DNA of 64,000 bases, from assembly GCA_015178975.1 (NCBI GenBank), contig WHVD01000141.1, positions 1 to 64,000 of the forward strand. The letters run 5' to 3'. The notes beneath the pieces were generated by a model. That model saw nothing but the letters and a program-made list of their open reading frames with translations, did not search any database and was not told the DNA's origin. The position numbers and the translations under genes are program-made. Every line of letters begins with the position of its first letter. Position 1 is the first letter of the stretch. This document shows positions 1 through 9,300 of this stretch, piece after piece. Source of the DNA: Hysterangium stoloniferum. Its lineage: Eukaryota > Basidiomycota > Agaricomycetes > Hysterangiales > Hysterangiaceae.

Positions 1-230
1 AAAAGCATAGTCCCATAAATGTAGACTGAAAAGTAATATAGAAATAAAAGTAATTGAACATAAAAGTAAAGCATGAAAAACATAAAAATAAAAGTCAAAG
101 CCAAAGTCCGCAGAGAGTCGGCTTAAAGACTTGACAAGACATGTCAGAACCTGTAAAAGCAAAGAGAGACATAGGGCGACAGGGAATAGTGAAAATGAGT
201 CCAAACGTAACACGGGTCTGCGGAGTGCGG

Positions 231-872
231 TCAGAGAGACGATAATGGTCCAGGTTTGAGTGGGTAAGCTGTATGAAAGTCAGTAACGATTTCCGTGGCA
301 TTACCGAGTTCTGTGGCCAAAATCCATGAGGTTTCTTCATCGGTGCCCTCGTAACCCGCCCACTTGACCAAGTAAAGCAGTTTACAAGTGCGTCGACGCT
401 TGTCAATTTTTGAATCTAAAATCTGCGAGATTTCAAACTCGGGTTCTCCGTCAATGACGACAGGAGGAGGCGGAGATTGCACGCGATCCGGGATAGTGTT
501 AGCAGTACAAGGTTCTAGCATAGAGACATGAAATACCGGTGTACCGCGCGCATGCTATCCAGAAGCCGTAGAGTCCAAGAAACTGAACCTACTTGTGCGA
601 TAATTTTCAAAGGGACCTAAATATTTTTCAGCAAGCTTCTTTGACGGACGGGTAGTCCGGAAGAATTGAGCTTTGACATAAACACGGTCACCAATCTTGA
701 AGTTTGGTGGCGGGATCCAGTGTTTGTCCACTGAATGTTGGTATTGCTCTTGGGCGGACAATATTGCAGTCCGGAGTTCCTCGTGGAGCTCGTGGAGGTC
801 CGTGGTGAACTCTTGAGCACGGACAGAGGCGAGATTTCGTTCTGGATGTACTGTAATGTTTGGATTATATCC
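231..872 (-). pseudogene. Gypsy pol C-terminus with chromodomain, split over three frames
   Basis: This is the remainder of pol after the shift at about 872. A GPF-type linker region follows (QEQYQHSVDKHW, IGDRVYVKAQ, KLAEKYLGPFE), with one added A at about 604 and one missing C at about 543. The last frame (231-521) ends with a chromodomain: the signature FEISQILDSK, a basic stretch, LYLVKWAGY, then SWILATEL. Chromodomains target these integrases to heterochromatin marks. Once the three single-base shifts are allowed for, the protein sequence looks undamaged. Confidence 0.82.
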
Positions 873-3800
873 TTATTTGCAAAGAACGGGGAAACGCGAG
901 TAGTGGCCGAGGGTGCATTGTTGTAAGCAAACTCTGCAAGTGGTAACAAGGTTTTCCAATTGTCCTGTTGATAGTTGCAATATACGCGGAGGTATTGTTC
1001 CAATGTCTGGTTGACGCGTTCGGTTTGTCCGTCACCTTCCGGGTGATGTCCGGACGTGAAATGTAATGTCATGTCCAAGGATTTTCCGAGGGATCTAAAG
1101 AAGTGAGACACGAACTCTGATCCTCGATCGGAAGTCACGTGGGATGGAACTCCGTGCTTGGAAAATACGTGGATGATGAAAAGTTCCGCTAACTGCACGG
1201 ACGTAATTGTATCATAAGTAGGGATGAATATACCTTGTTTTGAGAATCTGTCAACAACGACTAGAATAGCGGAAAAGCCTTCGGAAGCCGGTAGGTGTTC
1301 AATGAAATCCATAGATATAGAATTCCACAGGTGTTCCGGTACCGGGAGTTGTTTCAAAAGGCCGTATGGCTTGTGTCGCTGAGATTTCGAGCGGGGACAA
1401 GTAGTGCAAGATTTACAATAGTGCTTAACGAATCCACGGAGTCCGGGCCAAGTATATTCTCTTCTTATTAATGATAGAGTTTTGTTGTACCCGAAATGTC
1501 CTGAGAGTGGATGATCATGTTTGTATTGAAGGATCCTGAGGCGGAGGCCGTCGGAGTCCGGTACATAGATCCTATCGTCAAGTCTAATGAAACCATGTTG
1601 ATCAAGAGACCACCGAGGTTGATCGGGGTCCACGGGATTGTCTAGATGAGCTTTAGTAATGGGGTCTAGGGGAATTGCCGATAGAATATCCTGATGTAAC
1701 TTCTCGATATCCATAATGATAATTCCACGGACAATGGGATTGACGAGGAAAGTTGCACGGACCGATGCGGTAAGTTGTTGATTCGTAAAAATAGGTTTCA
1801 GGTTGTGCGGATTTACCGTTGCATAGTTGTTGCTCCCCTCTTTAGGATAGACGTCCCATCGTCTAGTTAAAGCGTCGGGTTTGCCGCTGAGACGGCCGGG
1901 TCGAAAACGGATAATCATGTTGAAGGCGGAGAGATATTCAGACCAGCGGGCCTGCCGACGGGTCAAGAGTTTTGTGGTAGAAAAGTATTCCAGGTTTTTG
2001 TGATCTGTTACAACGTCAATAGGAGCTCCTGAACCTTCCAAATAGTGTCGCCACGCTTTGAAAGCTGAAAAAATTGCCAGAAGTTCTTTATCATGAACGT
2101 CGTAGTTGAGCTCTGCTCCGGTAAAAGTCCGGGACAGAAAAGCCACGGGATGGACTTCTCCGTCAGAGTCCTGGATAGAGAGAATGGCTCCAAGTGCATA
2201 GTCGGAGGCGTCCGTTTCAACAATGAGCGGGAAGTCCGGTTTCCAATGCGACAGAATAGGAGCTGTGGAAAAAGAATTTTTTAAAAGATTGAAAGCTTTT
2301 TGACACTTATCGTTAAAGTTCCACGGAGTACCCTTACGCGTAAGATGGGTAAGGGGTACCGTGATGTCGGAATATCCACGGATAAAACGTCTATAAAAAT
2401 TGGCAAAGCCGAGGAAGGATTGTATATCTTTAACTTTTCGGGGTTCGGGCCAATCTTTGATGACTTGCACTTTAGTTTCGTCCATGCGGAGTCCATCGGG
2501 TCCCATCATGAAACCTAGGTATTCCACGGAGTCCGTGTCAAAAGTACATTTTTTACCATTTGCGAATAAACCATGTTGTCTGAGCCTACGGAGAACCTCA
2601 CGGACTTGTTTGTTGTGTTCCGCGGGATTCTCAGAGTAGATAAGAATGTCGTCCAAGTACACAATGACGCATACATCGAGCATGTCGGAGAAAATGTCGT
2701 TGATAAAACGCTGAAAAACAGACGGGGCATTAGTGAGTCCAAAAGGGATGACCAACCACTCGAAGGCCCCATAGCGGGTTCTAAAAGTGGTTTTCCATTC
2801 GTCACCCGCGGCAATCTGGACCAAATGATAGGCGTGCTTGAGATCTATGTTGGTGTAAATCCGGGCATTCCGCGGAGCATCGAGCAGGTCAGATATAAGT
2901 GGGAGTGGATATTTGTCCTTTTTGGTGACAGCATTGAGTCCTCTAAAATCAACACATAGTCTAAGGGATCCATCCTTTTTTCCGACAAACAAAACAGGTG
3001 CTCCAAATGGAGACTTTGAGGGTCGAATAAAACCTATGGACAAATGTTCATCCAGGAAATCACGGATTGCGGATAGTTCCGTGGACGAAAGCGGGTAAAT
3101 ATGTCCTAGGGGTGGCTGGGCGCCATCTTCAAGATCGATTTTTAAGTCGTATTCTCTGTGAGGCGGAAGCCGGTCAGCTTTTCGCTTGCTAAAAACATCC
3201 GCGAAGTCATGGTATTTCTCCGGGATGCCTTCTAGGTCAGCAGCTTGCTCAGATTCGGATACTGGGGTTGAGAAACGTCCAGTTGCTTCATCAATTTTTA
3301 AGTTGATAGTGAACGCCTGGGAACCATCCATTTTTGAAGCCCTAATAAAAGCTGCAGCATTAATCAGAGAAATGGACGGAGGTGCCGTGGGTTCCGGGGA
3401 AGCTATAGGTGCCGTAGGGATCACAGGAGTCCTTGAGACTGCAGGTGCCGGGAAGGCCATGGGTGCCGTGGAGGCCGAGACAGGCGCAGTTTCCTCGGTC
3501 GCCGCGGGAGTCCGGAAAGTTATACTGTTAGCTATCCAGTCAATCAACGGATTGTAGCGGGTAAGCCAGTTATGTCCTAGAACCACCGAGCAACTTGAGT
3601 CTAACTGGGTCACATAGAAAGTGACCAATTGAGATGTTCCACAAGGGAAACTGATGGGTAAATCACAAGCTTGGGTAACAACCGAATTACTTGTGCCATC
3701 GAAGAGGCGGAGACCGACGGGATTTATCGAATAAGTTGACAAAGAATTTTTTTGCGTGAATTTTGTATCTAAAAAACAATGAGTCGAGCCGGAATCTATG

Positions 3801-4087
3801 AGAGCTGAAAAAACGAAATTCGGAAGCATATTAGACATAAGTTTAACGAAAAATGAATCAGAATGTGAAAGAGCGGATGCGTTGAGGCGAGTGAACTCTT
3901 GAATGCGCGGAGAGGCAACGCAACCCCTAACCCGCGCGGAGTCCGCGGGGTTGCTTACTCTTTTTTCGAATTGGCAGCCGGTTTGTCCTTCGACGGGGTT
4001 TCCATGGAGGCCTTGGCTGATCGACCCTTTGAAGAGTTTGCTTTTGCCAGCGGACATTCCGGGACTCGATGACCGGGTTTCCCGCAC
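617..4087 (-). CDS. Gypsy pol: protease, reverse transcriptase, RNase H, integrase
   Basis: An 1156-aa polyprotein frame. In order I see: aspartic protease IDSGSTHCF near residue 97; RT with the fingers motif LRLCVDFRGLN and catalytic YLDDILIYS; RNase H beginning ETDASDYALGA; the integrase HHCC zinc domain (GHFGYNKT ... CKSCTTC); and the integrase core with DDE residues in MDFIEHLP, SDRGSEF and DGQTERVNQ. The frame is correct to about position 872. There one G is missing from a GGG run and the last part reads nonsense to the stop at 617. The continuation lies in other frames downstream. All catalytic motifs I can check are intact. Confidence 0.92.
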   Translation of the reverse strand: MRETRSSSPGMSAGKSKLFKGSISQGLHGNPVEGQTGCQFEKRVSNPADSARVRGCVASPRIQEFTRLNASALSHSDSFFVKLMSNMLPNFVFSALIDSGSTHCFLDTKFTQKNSLSTYSINPVGLRLFDGTSNSVVTQACDLPISFPCGTSQLVTFYVTQLDSSCSVVLGHNWLTRYNPLIDWIANSITFRTPAATEETAPVSASTAPMAFPAPAVSRTPVIPTAPIASPEPTAPPSISLINAAAFIRASKMDGSQAFTINLKIDEATGRFSTPVSESEQAADLEGIPEKYHDFADVFSKRKADRLPPHREYDLKIDLEDGAQPPLGHIYPLSSTELSAIRDFLDEHLSIGFIRPSKSPFGAPVLFVGKKDGSLRLCVDFRGLNAVTKKDKYPLPLISDLLDAPRNARIYTNIDLKHAYHLVQIAAGDEWKTTFRTRYGAFEWLVIPFGLTNAPSVFQRFINDIFSDMLDVCVIVYLDDILIYSENPAEHNKQVREVLRRLRQHGLFANGKKCTFDTDSVEYLGFMMGPDGLRMDETKVQVIKDWPEPRKVKDIQSFLGFANFYRRFIRGYSDITVPLTHLTRKGTPWNFNDKCQKAFNLLKNSFSTAPILSHWKPDFPLIVETDASDYALGAILSIQDSDGEVHPVAFLSRTFTGAELNYDVHDKELLAIFSAFKAWRHYLEGSGAPIDVVTDHKNLEYFSTTKLLTRRQARWSEYLSAFNMIIRFRPGRLSGKPDALTRRWDVYPKEGSNNYATVNPHNLKPIFTNQQLTASVRATFLVNPIVRGIIIMDIEKLHQDILSAIPLDPITKAHLDNPVDPDQPRWSLDQHGFIRLDDRIYVPDSDGLRLRILQYKHDHPLSGHFGYNKTLSLIRREYTWPGLRGFVKHYCKSCTTCPRSKSQRHKPYGLLKQLPVPEHLWNSISMDFIEHLPASEGFSAILVVVDRFSKQGIFIPTYDTITSVQLAELFIIHVFSKHGVPSHVTSDRGSEFVSHFFRSLGKSLDMTLHFTSGHHPEGDGQTERVNQTLEQYLRVYCNYQQDNWKTLLPLAEFAYNNAPSATTRVSPFFANKDIIQTLQYIQNEISPLSVLKSSPRTSTSSTRNSGLQYCPPKSNTNIQWTNTGSRHQTSRLVTVFMSKLNSSGLPVRQRSLLKNI

Positions 4088-5244
4088 AAGAGACAGAGGT
4101 TGTTGTCCATACGACGTTGTCTTTCTTGTGGAGTCAATTTGCCATCAGGTCCGAGTTTGCCTGAGAGGTCGGGTTTTCCGGCTTGCTTGCCAGACTGTTG
4201 ACCCTTGTTGTTGTCCTTATTGTCCTTATTGTTGTTGTTGTTCGAAGACTTTTTATCGTTCTTCTTGTCAGATTGCGTGGAGTTCTGGTTGCTGGTTGAC
4301 GAATTGGTGTTATTGTTTTTGTCCTTGGACTTGTTTATTTTGTCCGCGGATGTCTCGCGGGCAACTTCCGCGCGATGTTCCCAATAACGTGCGTCCGCGT
4401 TTTGAGCTTTGAGGCGCATACGGGACAGGGTTTTTGGCTTGCCATCTTCTCCCTTTGAGACTTCGTCTTTAAGGCGGGACGGCAGACCGGCGTAGAATTG
4501 GTGGCGGAGAGCGGGATCGCCCCACTGACAACGAGCTGCAAGATTATTGAATTGGATGATGTAGTCCGTGATGCGCTGCGTGTCCTTCATACGAAGATTT
4601 GTGAGACTATTCTCGGCTTCTCCTGTCAGGTCATACGGGCCGAAGTTGGTTTCAAGCTCCTCAACAAAAGCTTCCCAATTTTCAAGCCAGAGCGGCTCTT
4701 CCTCGGTAATCCCGCTAAAAGCCGGTTCGAACCATTTCAACGCGGATCCCGATAAATATGAAAGTGCGTAGTTGACTTTTCGGGAGTCCGTGGAGAATGC
4801 AGCGGCGCGATCGCGGAAATTGAAGTGACATTGCATGAGGAAAGTAGAGAGTTTGTTTGGGTTGGAACCCGTGAAGGGTTCCGGAGCATTGACTTTTGAC
4901 CGTGGAGGTTCTTGTTCCTTTCTTTTTCGTTCTTCTAGCAGGTGCGTCATGAATTTATCTATAGTACCTGCTAAAAACTCAGAAGTAGGATCCCTCGTGT
5001 GCAGTCGTTGAAAGGGCGGAGGATTTTCAGGAGGGATTTCAACACCTTTGCCCTTGTCGGGGGCCACGGAATCGTCCTCGCGCTCGGATTCGTCCAGGTC
5101 TTCCGGGATTTCTTCGCTGCGGGCTTCTTCCATGGGTTCCGACTGGTTCGCAAGCGTCTGACTGGTATACAAAGTTAACGGGGAACGAAGAGTCGACAGT
5201 CCAGGTATTGATGACTGTGCGCGTGTACTTCTTCTTGGTGGCAT
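3955..5244 (-). CDS. Gypsy gag (capsid/nucleocapsid)
   Basis: A 429-aa structural protein of the chromovirus. The middle part (about residues 100-280) has the tryptophan-containing capsid-like helical pattern of retrotransposon gag. A low-complexity Asn/Lys/Asp/Gln stretch follows (about 310-355), then one CCHC zinc knuckle, CLLCGKPGHRVPEC, near residue 385. The ORF starts at an ATG 36 nt inside the LTR end. It stops at 3955-3957, directly after a run of six A on the coding strand, and overlaps pol by about 130 nt in the -1 frame. One extra A in that run would join gag and pol into one ORF. Its role is to form the virus-like particle in the cytoplasm and bind element RNA. Confidence 0.9.
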   Translation of the reverse strand: MPPRRSTRAQSSIPGLSTLRSPLTLYTSQTLANQSEPMEEARSEEIPEDLDESEREDDSVAPDKGKGVEIPPENPPPFQRLHTRDPTSEFLAGTIDKFMTHLLEERKRKEQEPPRSKVNAPEPFTGSNPNKLSTFLMQCHFNFRDRAAAFSTDSRKVNYALSYLSGSALKWFEPAFSGITEEEPLWLENWEAFVEELETNFGPYDLTGEAENSLTNLRMKDTQRITDYIIQFNNLAARCQWGDPALRHQFYAGLPSRLKDEVSKGEDGKPKTLSRMRLKAQNADARYWEHRAEVARETSADKINKSKDKNNNTNSSTSNQNSTQSDKKNDKKSSNNNNNKDNKDNNKGQQSGKQAGKPDLSGKLGPDGKLTPQERQRRMDNNLCLLCGKPGHRVPECPLAKANSSKGRSAKASMETPSKDKPAANSKKE

Positions 5245-5280
5245 AATGAAAACAATCTGCGAGTATTAGTCAGAAAATAC

Positions 5281-6106
5281 TGTTAGGATACACACTCAGG
5301 CCGGGTTTCCGGAGAAACCCGCGGGATATCCGGTAGGACTTGGCTTCAGCTTATAGGCTGCGCCCTCGCTAGATCGTATTGTCCAATTTCAGACAGGCGG
5401 ACGGGAATCCCGGGGAGTCCAGGCGGGGGTTCGTGGGTCATGAGTCGTGGGTCGTGAGTCGTAGGTCGTGAGTCGTGAATCGAGATAGTCGAGAGAGATA
5501 GATGCGCCGGAGCCCGTGGGCTCCGACTAGTGCGAGCGGTCTGATAAGAGTAGGGTTTAGAGAGGAAAATGTATTTAGATTACTGGGGGGAATCTAAGCT
5601 AATTTTCTGACTGGATTGTATGTACAACATCTGCCAGTTTATATAGACCGTGGAATGCATGACATACCGAATCCAGTAATAATGAGACGAAACGAGCAAA
5701 ACATAAAACGGGAATAGTAAACACCAAATTGGTGTTAGGAACGGGACGGAACGGAGCGGAGTCTGAATCGTGACAAAGCATAACCCATAACGGGAAACGG
5801 AGCGGGAGCGGAGTCCTAAATCGTGACAGGTCATTTGACTAAAACGGGAACGGGGCTCGATTAGAGCGGTGACGGGATTCTAAGCGGGTTCCGGTGACTG
5901 ATGCGTGGGACGAAGACAGACATAGACAGAGACGGGGTCCAGGGGAAGTCCGGTGACTGATATGTGTCTCAATGAGGTCGAACATAACGAGTCTTGACGT
6001 AACGGAGTCCGGCGGGAAATCCTATAAACAGACGATTGGTGCTTGTAGCGCGTGGGGGCGTACGAGTTAGTGCCCGGAGTCCGGCGGGATTTGTCCGGTC
6101 GTAACA
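5281..6106 (-). repeat. 5' LTR of the Gypsy element (826 bp)
   Basis: Bounded by the inverted dinucleotide ends TGTTA...TAACA. Element orientation is minus, so transcription runs towards lower coordinates. Inside lies a short irregular tandem of GTCGTGAGTCGTGGGTC-like units (about 5436-5482). A block at 5336-5400 containing ACTTGGCTTCAGCTTA recurs in the LTR relics at 12638 and 61854, so all belong to one LTR superfamily. The outer flank is CTGAT (6107-6111); its partner duplication is outside the window. Confidence 0.82.
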
Positions 6107-6532
6107 CTGATCTAGTTTGAATTAGACACTGTCCTAGCTCTAGTCTTCCTAAACATCATCCTACACCTGTCCTCTTGTCTGAGAATATGCTAAGTCCCTG
6201 TCTGCCTGAAATTTGGACACTGATAGTCTCCACAAGGGTGCAGCACATATCCTGAAGCCAAATCCTACTTGCCCTTGGCATACCTGTGGATTCCCTGGAC
6301 TTTCTTGTAAACCTAGTCCTTAACACTAGGTCAGGCTTTGCCAATCACTTGTGCTGCACCAAACTCTGAATCCCAAACCCAAACTTGTGGATGGACACTT
6401 CATTGAAAAGTATCACACATTGAACTGAACCAACCAAACTGTTAGTGATGCCTCATTGAACAGCATGTGCTGAACCTATGCCTAAATTTGAACCTGTAAG
6501 CCTCATTTAAGAGAATTGCATATTGAATCAAA
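6107..6532. other. Unassigned CpG-poor spacer
   Basis: No gene seen. The sequence is poor in CG dinucleotides and rich in TG/CA, as expected of old methylated repeat DNA. Towards its right end it contains isolated GAACCAAACT-like words that grade into the minisatellite. Confidence 0.5.
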
Positions 6533-7082
6533 TCCAAACTGAAACTGAACCAAAATTGAACTGAACCAAAATTGAACTGAACCAAAATTGAACTGAACCA
6601 AAATTGAACTGAACCAAAATTGAACTGAACCAAAATTGAACTGAACCAAAATTGAACTGAACCAAAATTGAACTGAACCAAAATTGAACTGAACCAAAAT
6701 TGAACTGAACCAAAATTGAACTGAACCAAAATTGAACTGAATCAAATTGAACTGAACCAAAATTGAACTGAACCAAAATTGAACTGAACCAAAATTGAAC
6801 TGAACCAAAATTGAACCGAATTAAAATTGAACTGAACCAAAGTTGAACTGAACCAAAATTGAACTGAACCAAAACTCAACTGAACCAAAATTGAACTGAA
6901 CCAAAACTCAACTGACCCAAAACTGAAGTGAACCAAAACTGAAGTGAACCAAAACTGAAGTGAACCAAAACTGAAGTGAACCAAACTGAAGTGAACCAAA
7001 ACCAAATTGAACCAAAACCAAATTGAACCAAAACCAAATTGAACCAAAACCAAATTGAACCAAAACCAAATTGAACCAAAAC
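6533..7082. repeat. 16-bp minisatellite, about 34 units
   Basis: Tandem array with unit ACCAAAATTGAACTGA. Variants are arranged in blocks. The left two thirds are mostly the basic unit. Then come a few ACCAAAACTCAACTGA, about five ACCAAAACTGAAGTGA, and finally about five ACCAAAACCAAATTGA. The period is not a multiple of three and the unit has no stop on the minus strand, so all three minus frames stay open and give long Phe/Gln/Ser/Val repeats. I regard these as non-coding by-products. The array stops two bases before the ATG of the Copia gag relic, so it may be part of that element's leader or LTR. Confidence 0.93.
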
Positions 7083-7083
7083 C

Positions 7084-7950
7084 ATGCCTGAAGTGTGTTG
7101 GAATGTACATCATGGACAACAGATTTTAAAGATCAGATCTATTTTTAAGGACAACAAAGGAGTTATGTCACTCACCCTTTCCTTTTGTTCTACTGCTTAT
7201 TGTTCTCACCATTTCATTATGCTACCAAAGATATATGTATAAGCAGTAGATAGTACATGACTGTACTTCAGTCCATTATACACTAATACAAGCACTATTG
7301 GTCTTGATTTTCAACAGAGTGTCAATTCCAAAACCTGATGACTACAATTATACTGACTGGGCTAATTTGATGGAAGTATTACTGGCTGATAAGGAATTAT
7401 TAGATGTTGTTAGTGGTGATGAGGCTGATGAGGCCCATCCATTAGGTTCTGCAAACTCAAAAGCCATACATGCATTTAGCAAAAAGGACAAACTCACCTG
7501 CACCAAAAACAATTATCCTTCATATTGAGACATCACAACTTCCCCATATGTGCCATGATGATCCAAAGATCATTTGGGAAAGCTTGAAGCAAGTCCATCA
7601 GGCCCACAGTTTTCCCACTCACCTTGACCTTTGTTCCCACTTTCTTTATATGTAGAAGTGTGAGGATTAGACAATGAATTCTTAGATTTGGAAGTAAAAA
7701 ATGCTGCCTATGGCTGAAAAATGCAGGTATTGGTGCTATTGATGAAGATAATATTATTGCACTCTCAGCCAGCCTCCCCAACACCTAGTCAACTTTCATT
7801 GCTACATACCTTTGACTCTATTCCCCCTAGCCAACTTACACTTGACAATGTTACCACCTGTCTCATGAATGAGGTGTGCCAAAAACCCTTAACCAGAATT
7901 TGTCCCCAAGGCCTGAAGCTGCACTAGTTGCTTGTGGAAGGGCAAATGAC
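7084..7950 (+). pseudogene. Decayed Copia gag
   Basis: Removing the solo LTR at 7096-7316 and one target duplication gives a start reading MPEVSIPKPDDYNYTDW. Then follow LMEVLLADKELLDVVSGDE, a W-x-x-L motif (IIWESLKQVHQAHSF), and a PPSQLTLDNVTT segment: the usual gag layout of fungal Ty1/Copia elements. Frames change several times (about 7525, 7660 and 7700) and in-frame stops are present. No zinc knuckle survives. It is related in layout to the intact Copia at 55.3 kb but clearly a different, older family. Confidence 0.75.
7096..7316 (+). repeat. Solo Copia-type LTR (221 bp) inserted in the gag start
   Basis: Begins TGTTGGAATG and ends TTTTCAACA. It is flanked by AAGTG (7091-7095) and GAGTG (7317-7321), a 5-bp target duplication with one mismatch. 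Removing it restores the gag reading frame across Val4-Ser5. That is the main reason to believe the borders. Confidence 0.72.
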
Positions 7951-9255
7951 CTGTATCCAAAACTGCATCAGTTACAACGGCCCTTGCCCAAAAGTTGGCT
8001 TGAGCGGCCATTTGACCATCGAGACTGGGAAGAGGCCCTCCAGTGTCTACTCTTTAGTTAATATGACATTAATATGTATGAGGTAAATGTACAAGGCAAG
8101 GAATGGGAGTATGGACTAGTATCGTTTTCCGTGCAATGAAAAATTGTATGAAAGCCGAATACCGTCCGACTCCAAGTCCCCTTGACAACGATTTGTTGGT
8201 AATCAACCTGACATCCCTAGAATATTATAGAATATCTTGGAATATACTTAACATAGCTTTAGTAATATCTCTGCCATCTCTTCCAGACCTTTCTTCCCTG
8301 TAGATATACATAACCCCCAGTAGTAAGCCAAGTTATATATTCTAATATCTACTGCGCAAGTTCCCAATACGATTAGTATCTGCTGGTAATTTATATCAAT
8401 TCATAGAGCCCCCTTACGCAACCTGGAATCATTTTGCTCTTGGTGTGAGCCCAACGGGAAATTCCTCCGTCTAAACGTGAAAAGTTTGTTATAAATATTC
8501 CAACGTCAAATGAATTCCGATGTAAAAGGTCAGCTTGGCGCCATATATGTACAGGTATTCTATATATATGTGTGTGAGTGGGACCACTATTTAATTGCCC
8601 GAGTACCGATCCTTCAAAAATTCCGGGAGGCGTGGAAAGAAGAATTGCCAATCAGGCATTCGGTTGCCCTGTGGAACGTTCCGGGAAAGTTCTTTGACTA
8701 GAACAGCCAGGAGTCGAAAGAACAAATGGAACCTTGGTCGAATCATTTCCTCGCTTAAGTAGTAGATAGCTGCATATCAGTACATGTCTATCAATTATAT
8801 TACCTGCACTTAGCTTCAACCATTAAATGTTCAATATTCAATTTCATCTTCCAATTCGGACAGCTTTACGAGTATATTAGCGTACTCGGGTGATCTCTAT
8901 GTTATTGGGCCCATCATAAAGAGTCTGACGTCTCCACCGCGCCATTGATGCTAAATAGACACTTTGGACATGTTAGCTGATATATTGGGGGTGCTCAAGC
9001 TAATGATATAAGAAATAGGTCGGTATGGTCTAAATCAGTTTCGGAGTCAAAGATTTCCGAAAACACGTGTTTTGTTACGCTACTAAGTGATCAGAATGAC
9101 AGCTCATTGGTGATGAACCTAAGTACTCTTGCTCCCTGTGGAGTGTGGCTTGGTCCTCGTCACCTCGCCTCCTTGCTGCATTGCGGGGACGGCTTGTTCA
9201 TTAGTATAATGGATTCCGTGTTCACTTCGACTTCCAAATATATTCTTAACCGGAC
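7951..9255. other. Intergenic, no gene recognised
   Basis: About 1.3 kb without a supportable gene. Short open frames show no family signature and no conserved splice pattern. The last few hundred bases are presumably the upstream region of the P450 gene. Confidence 0.5.
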
Positions 9256-9261
9256 CTATAA
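9256..9261 (+). promoter_or_regulatory. Possible TATA box of the P450 gene
   Basis: TATAAG lies 40-45 nt before the ATG at 9301. Position and sequence suit a TATA element, but no transcript data are available. Confidence 0.35.
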
Positions 9262-9300
9262 GTAAGAGTGAGTCGTATTCGCACACGCTTTAATTCCACC

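Larger units (their letters stand above)
1..6106 (-). mobile_element. Ty3/Gypsy chromovirus, 5' LTR to pol 3' end, truncated by the window edge
   Basis: A minus-strand LTR retrotransposon. Read right to left it runs: 5' LTR (5281-6106), short leader, gag with a CCHC knuckle, pol (aspartic protease, RT, RNase H, integrase), and a C-terminal chromodomain. Domain order PR-RT-RH-IN plus a chromodomain places it in the chromovirus branch of Ty3/Gypsy. The 3' LTR is not visible: bases 1-230 past the chromodomain stop show no match to the 5' LTR, so it must lie left of the window. The leader between LTR and gag ATG (5245-5280) shows no obvious tRNA-complementary primer site, so self-priming of the Tf1/sushi kind is possible but unproven. 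The coding sequence is broken only by single-base shifts at homopolymers. Confidence 0.93.

Noticed and set aside
1..230. Possible 3' LTR of the Gypsy element (TGTTACG on the minus strand at about 205-211)
   Set aside because: Only the first seven bases match the 5' LTR and the following sequence is unrelated. The LTR must lie outside the window.
6442..7119. Several long minus-strand ORFs of Phe/Gln/Ser/Val repeats
   Set aside because: They are produced in all three frames by a 16-bp tandem repeat without stops on that strand. There is no start context or non-repeat domain.
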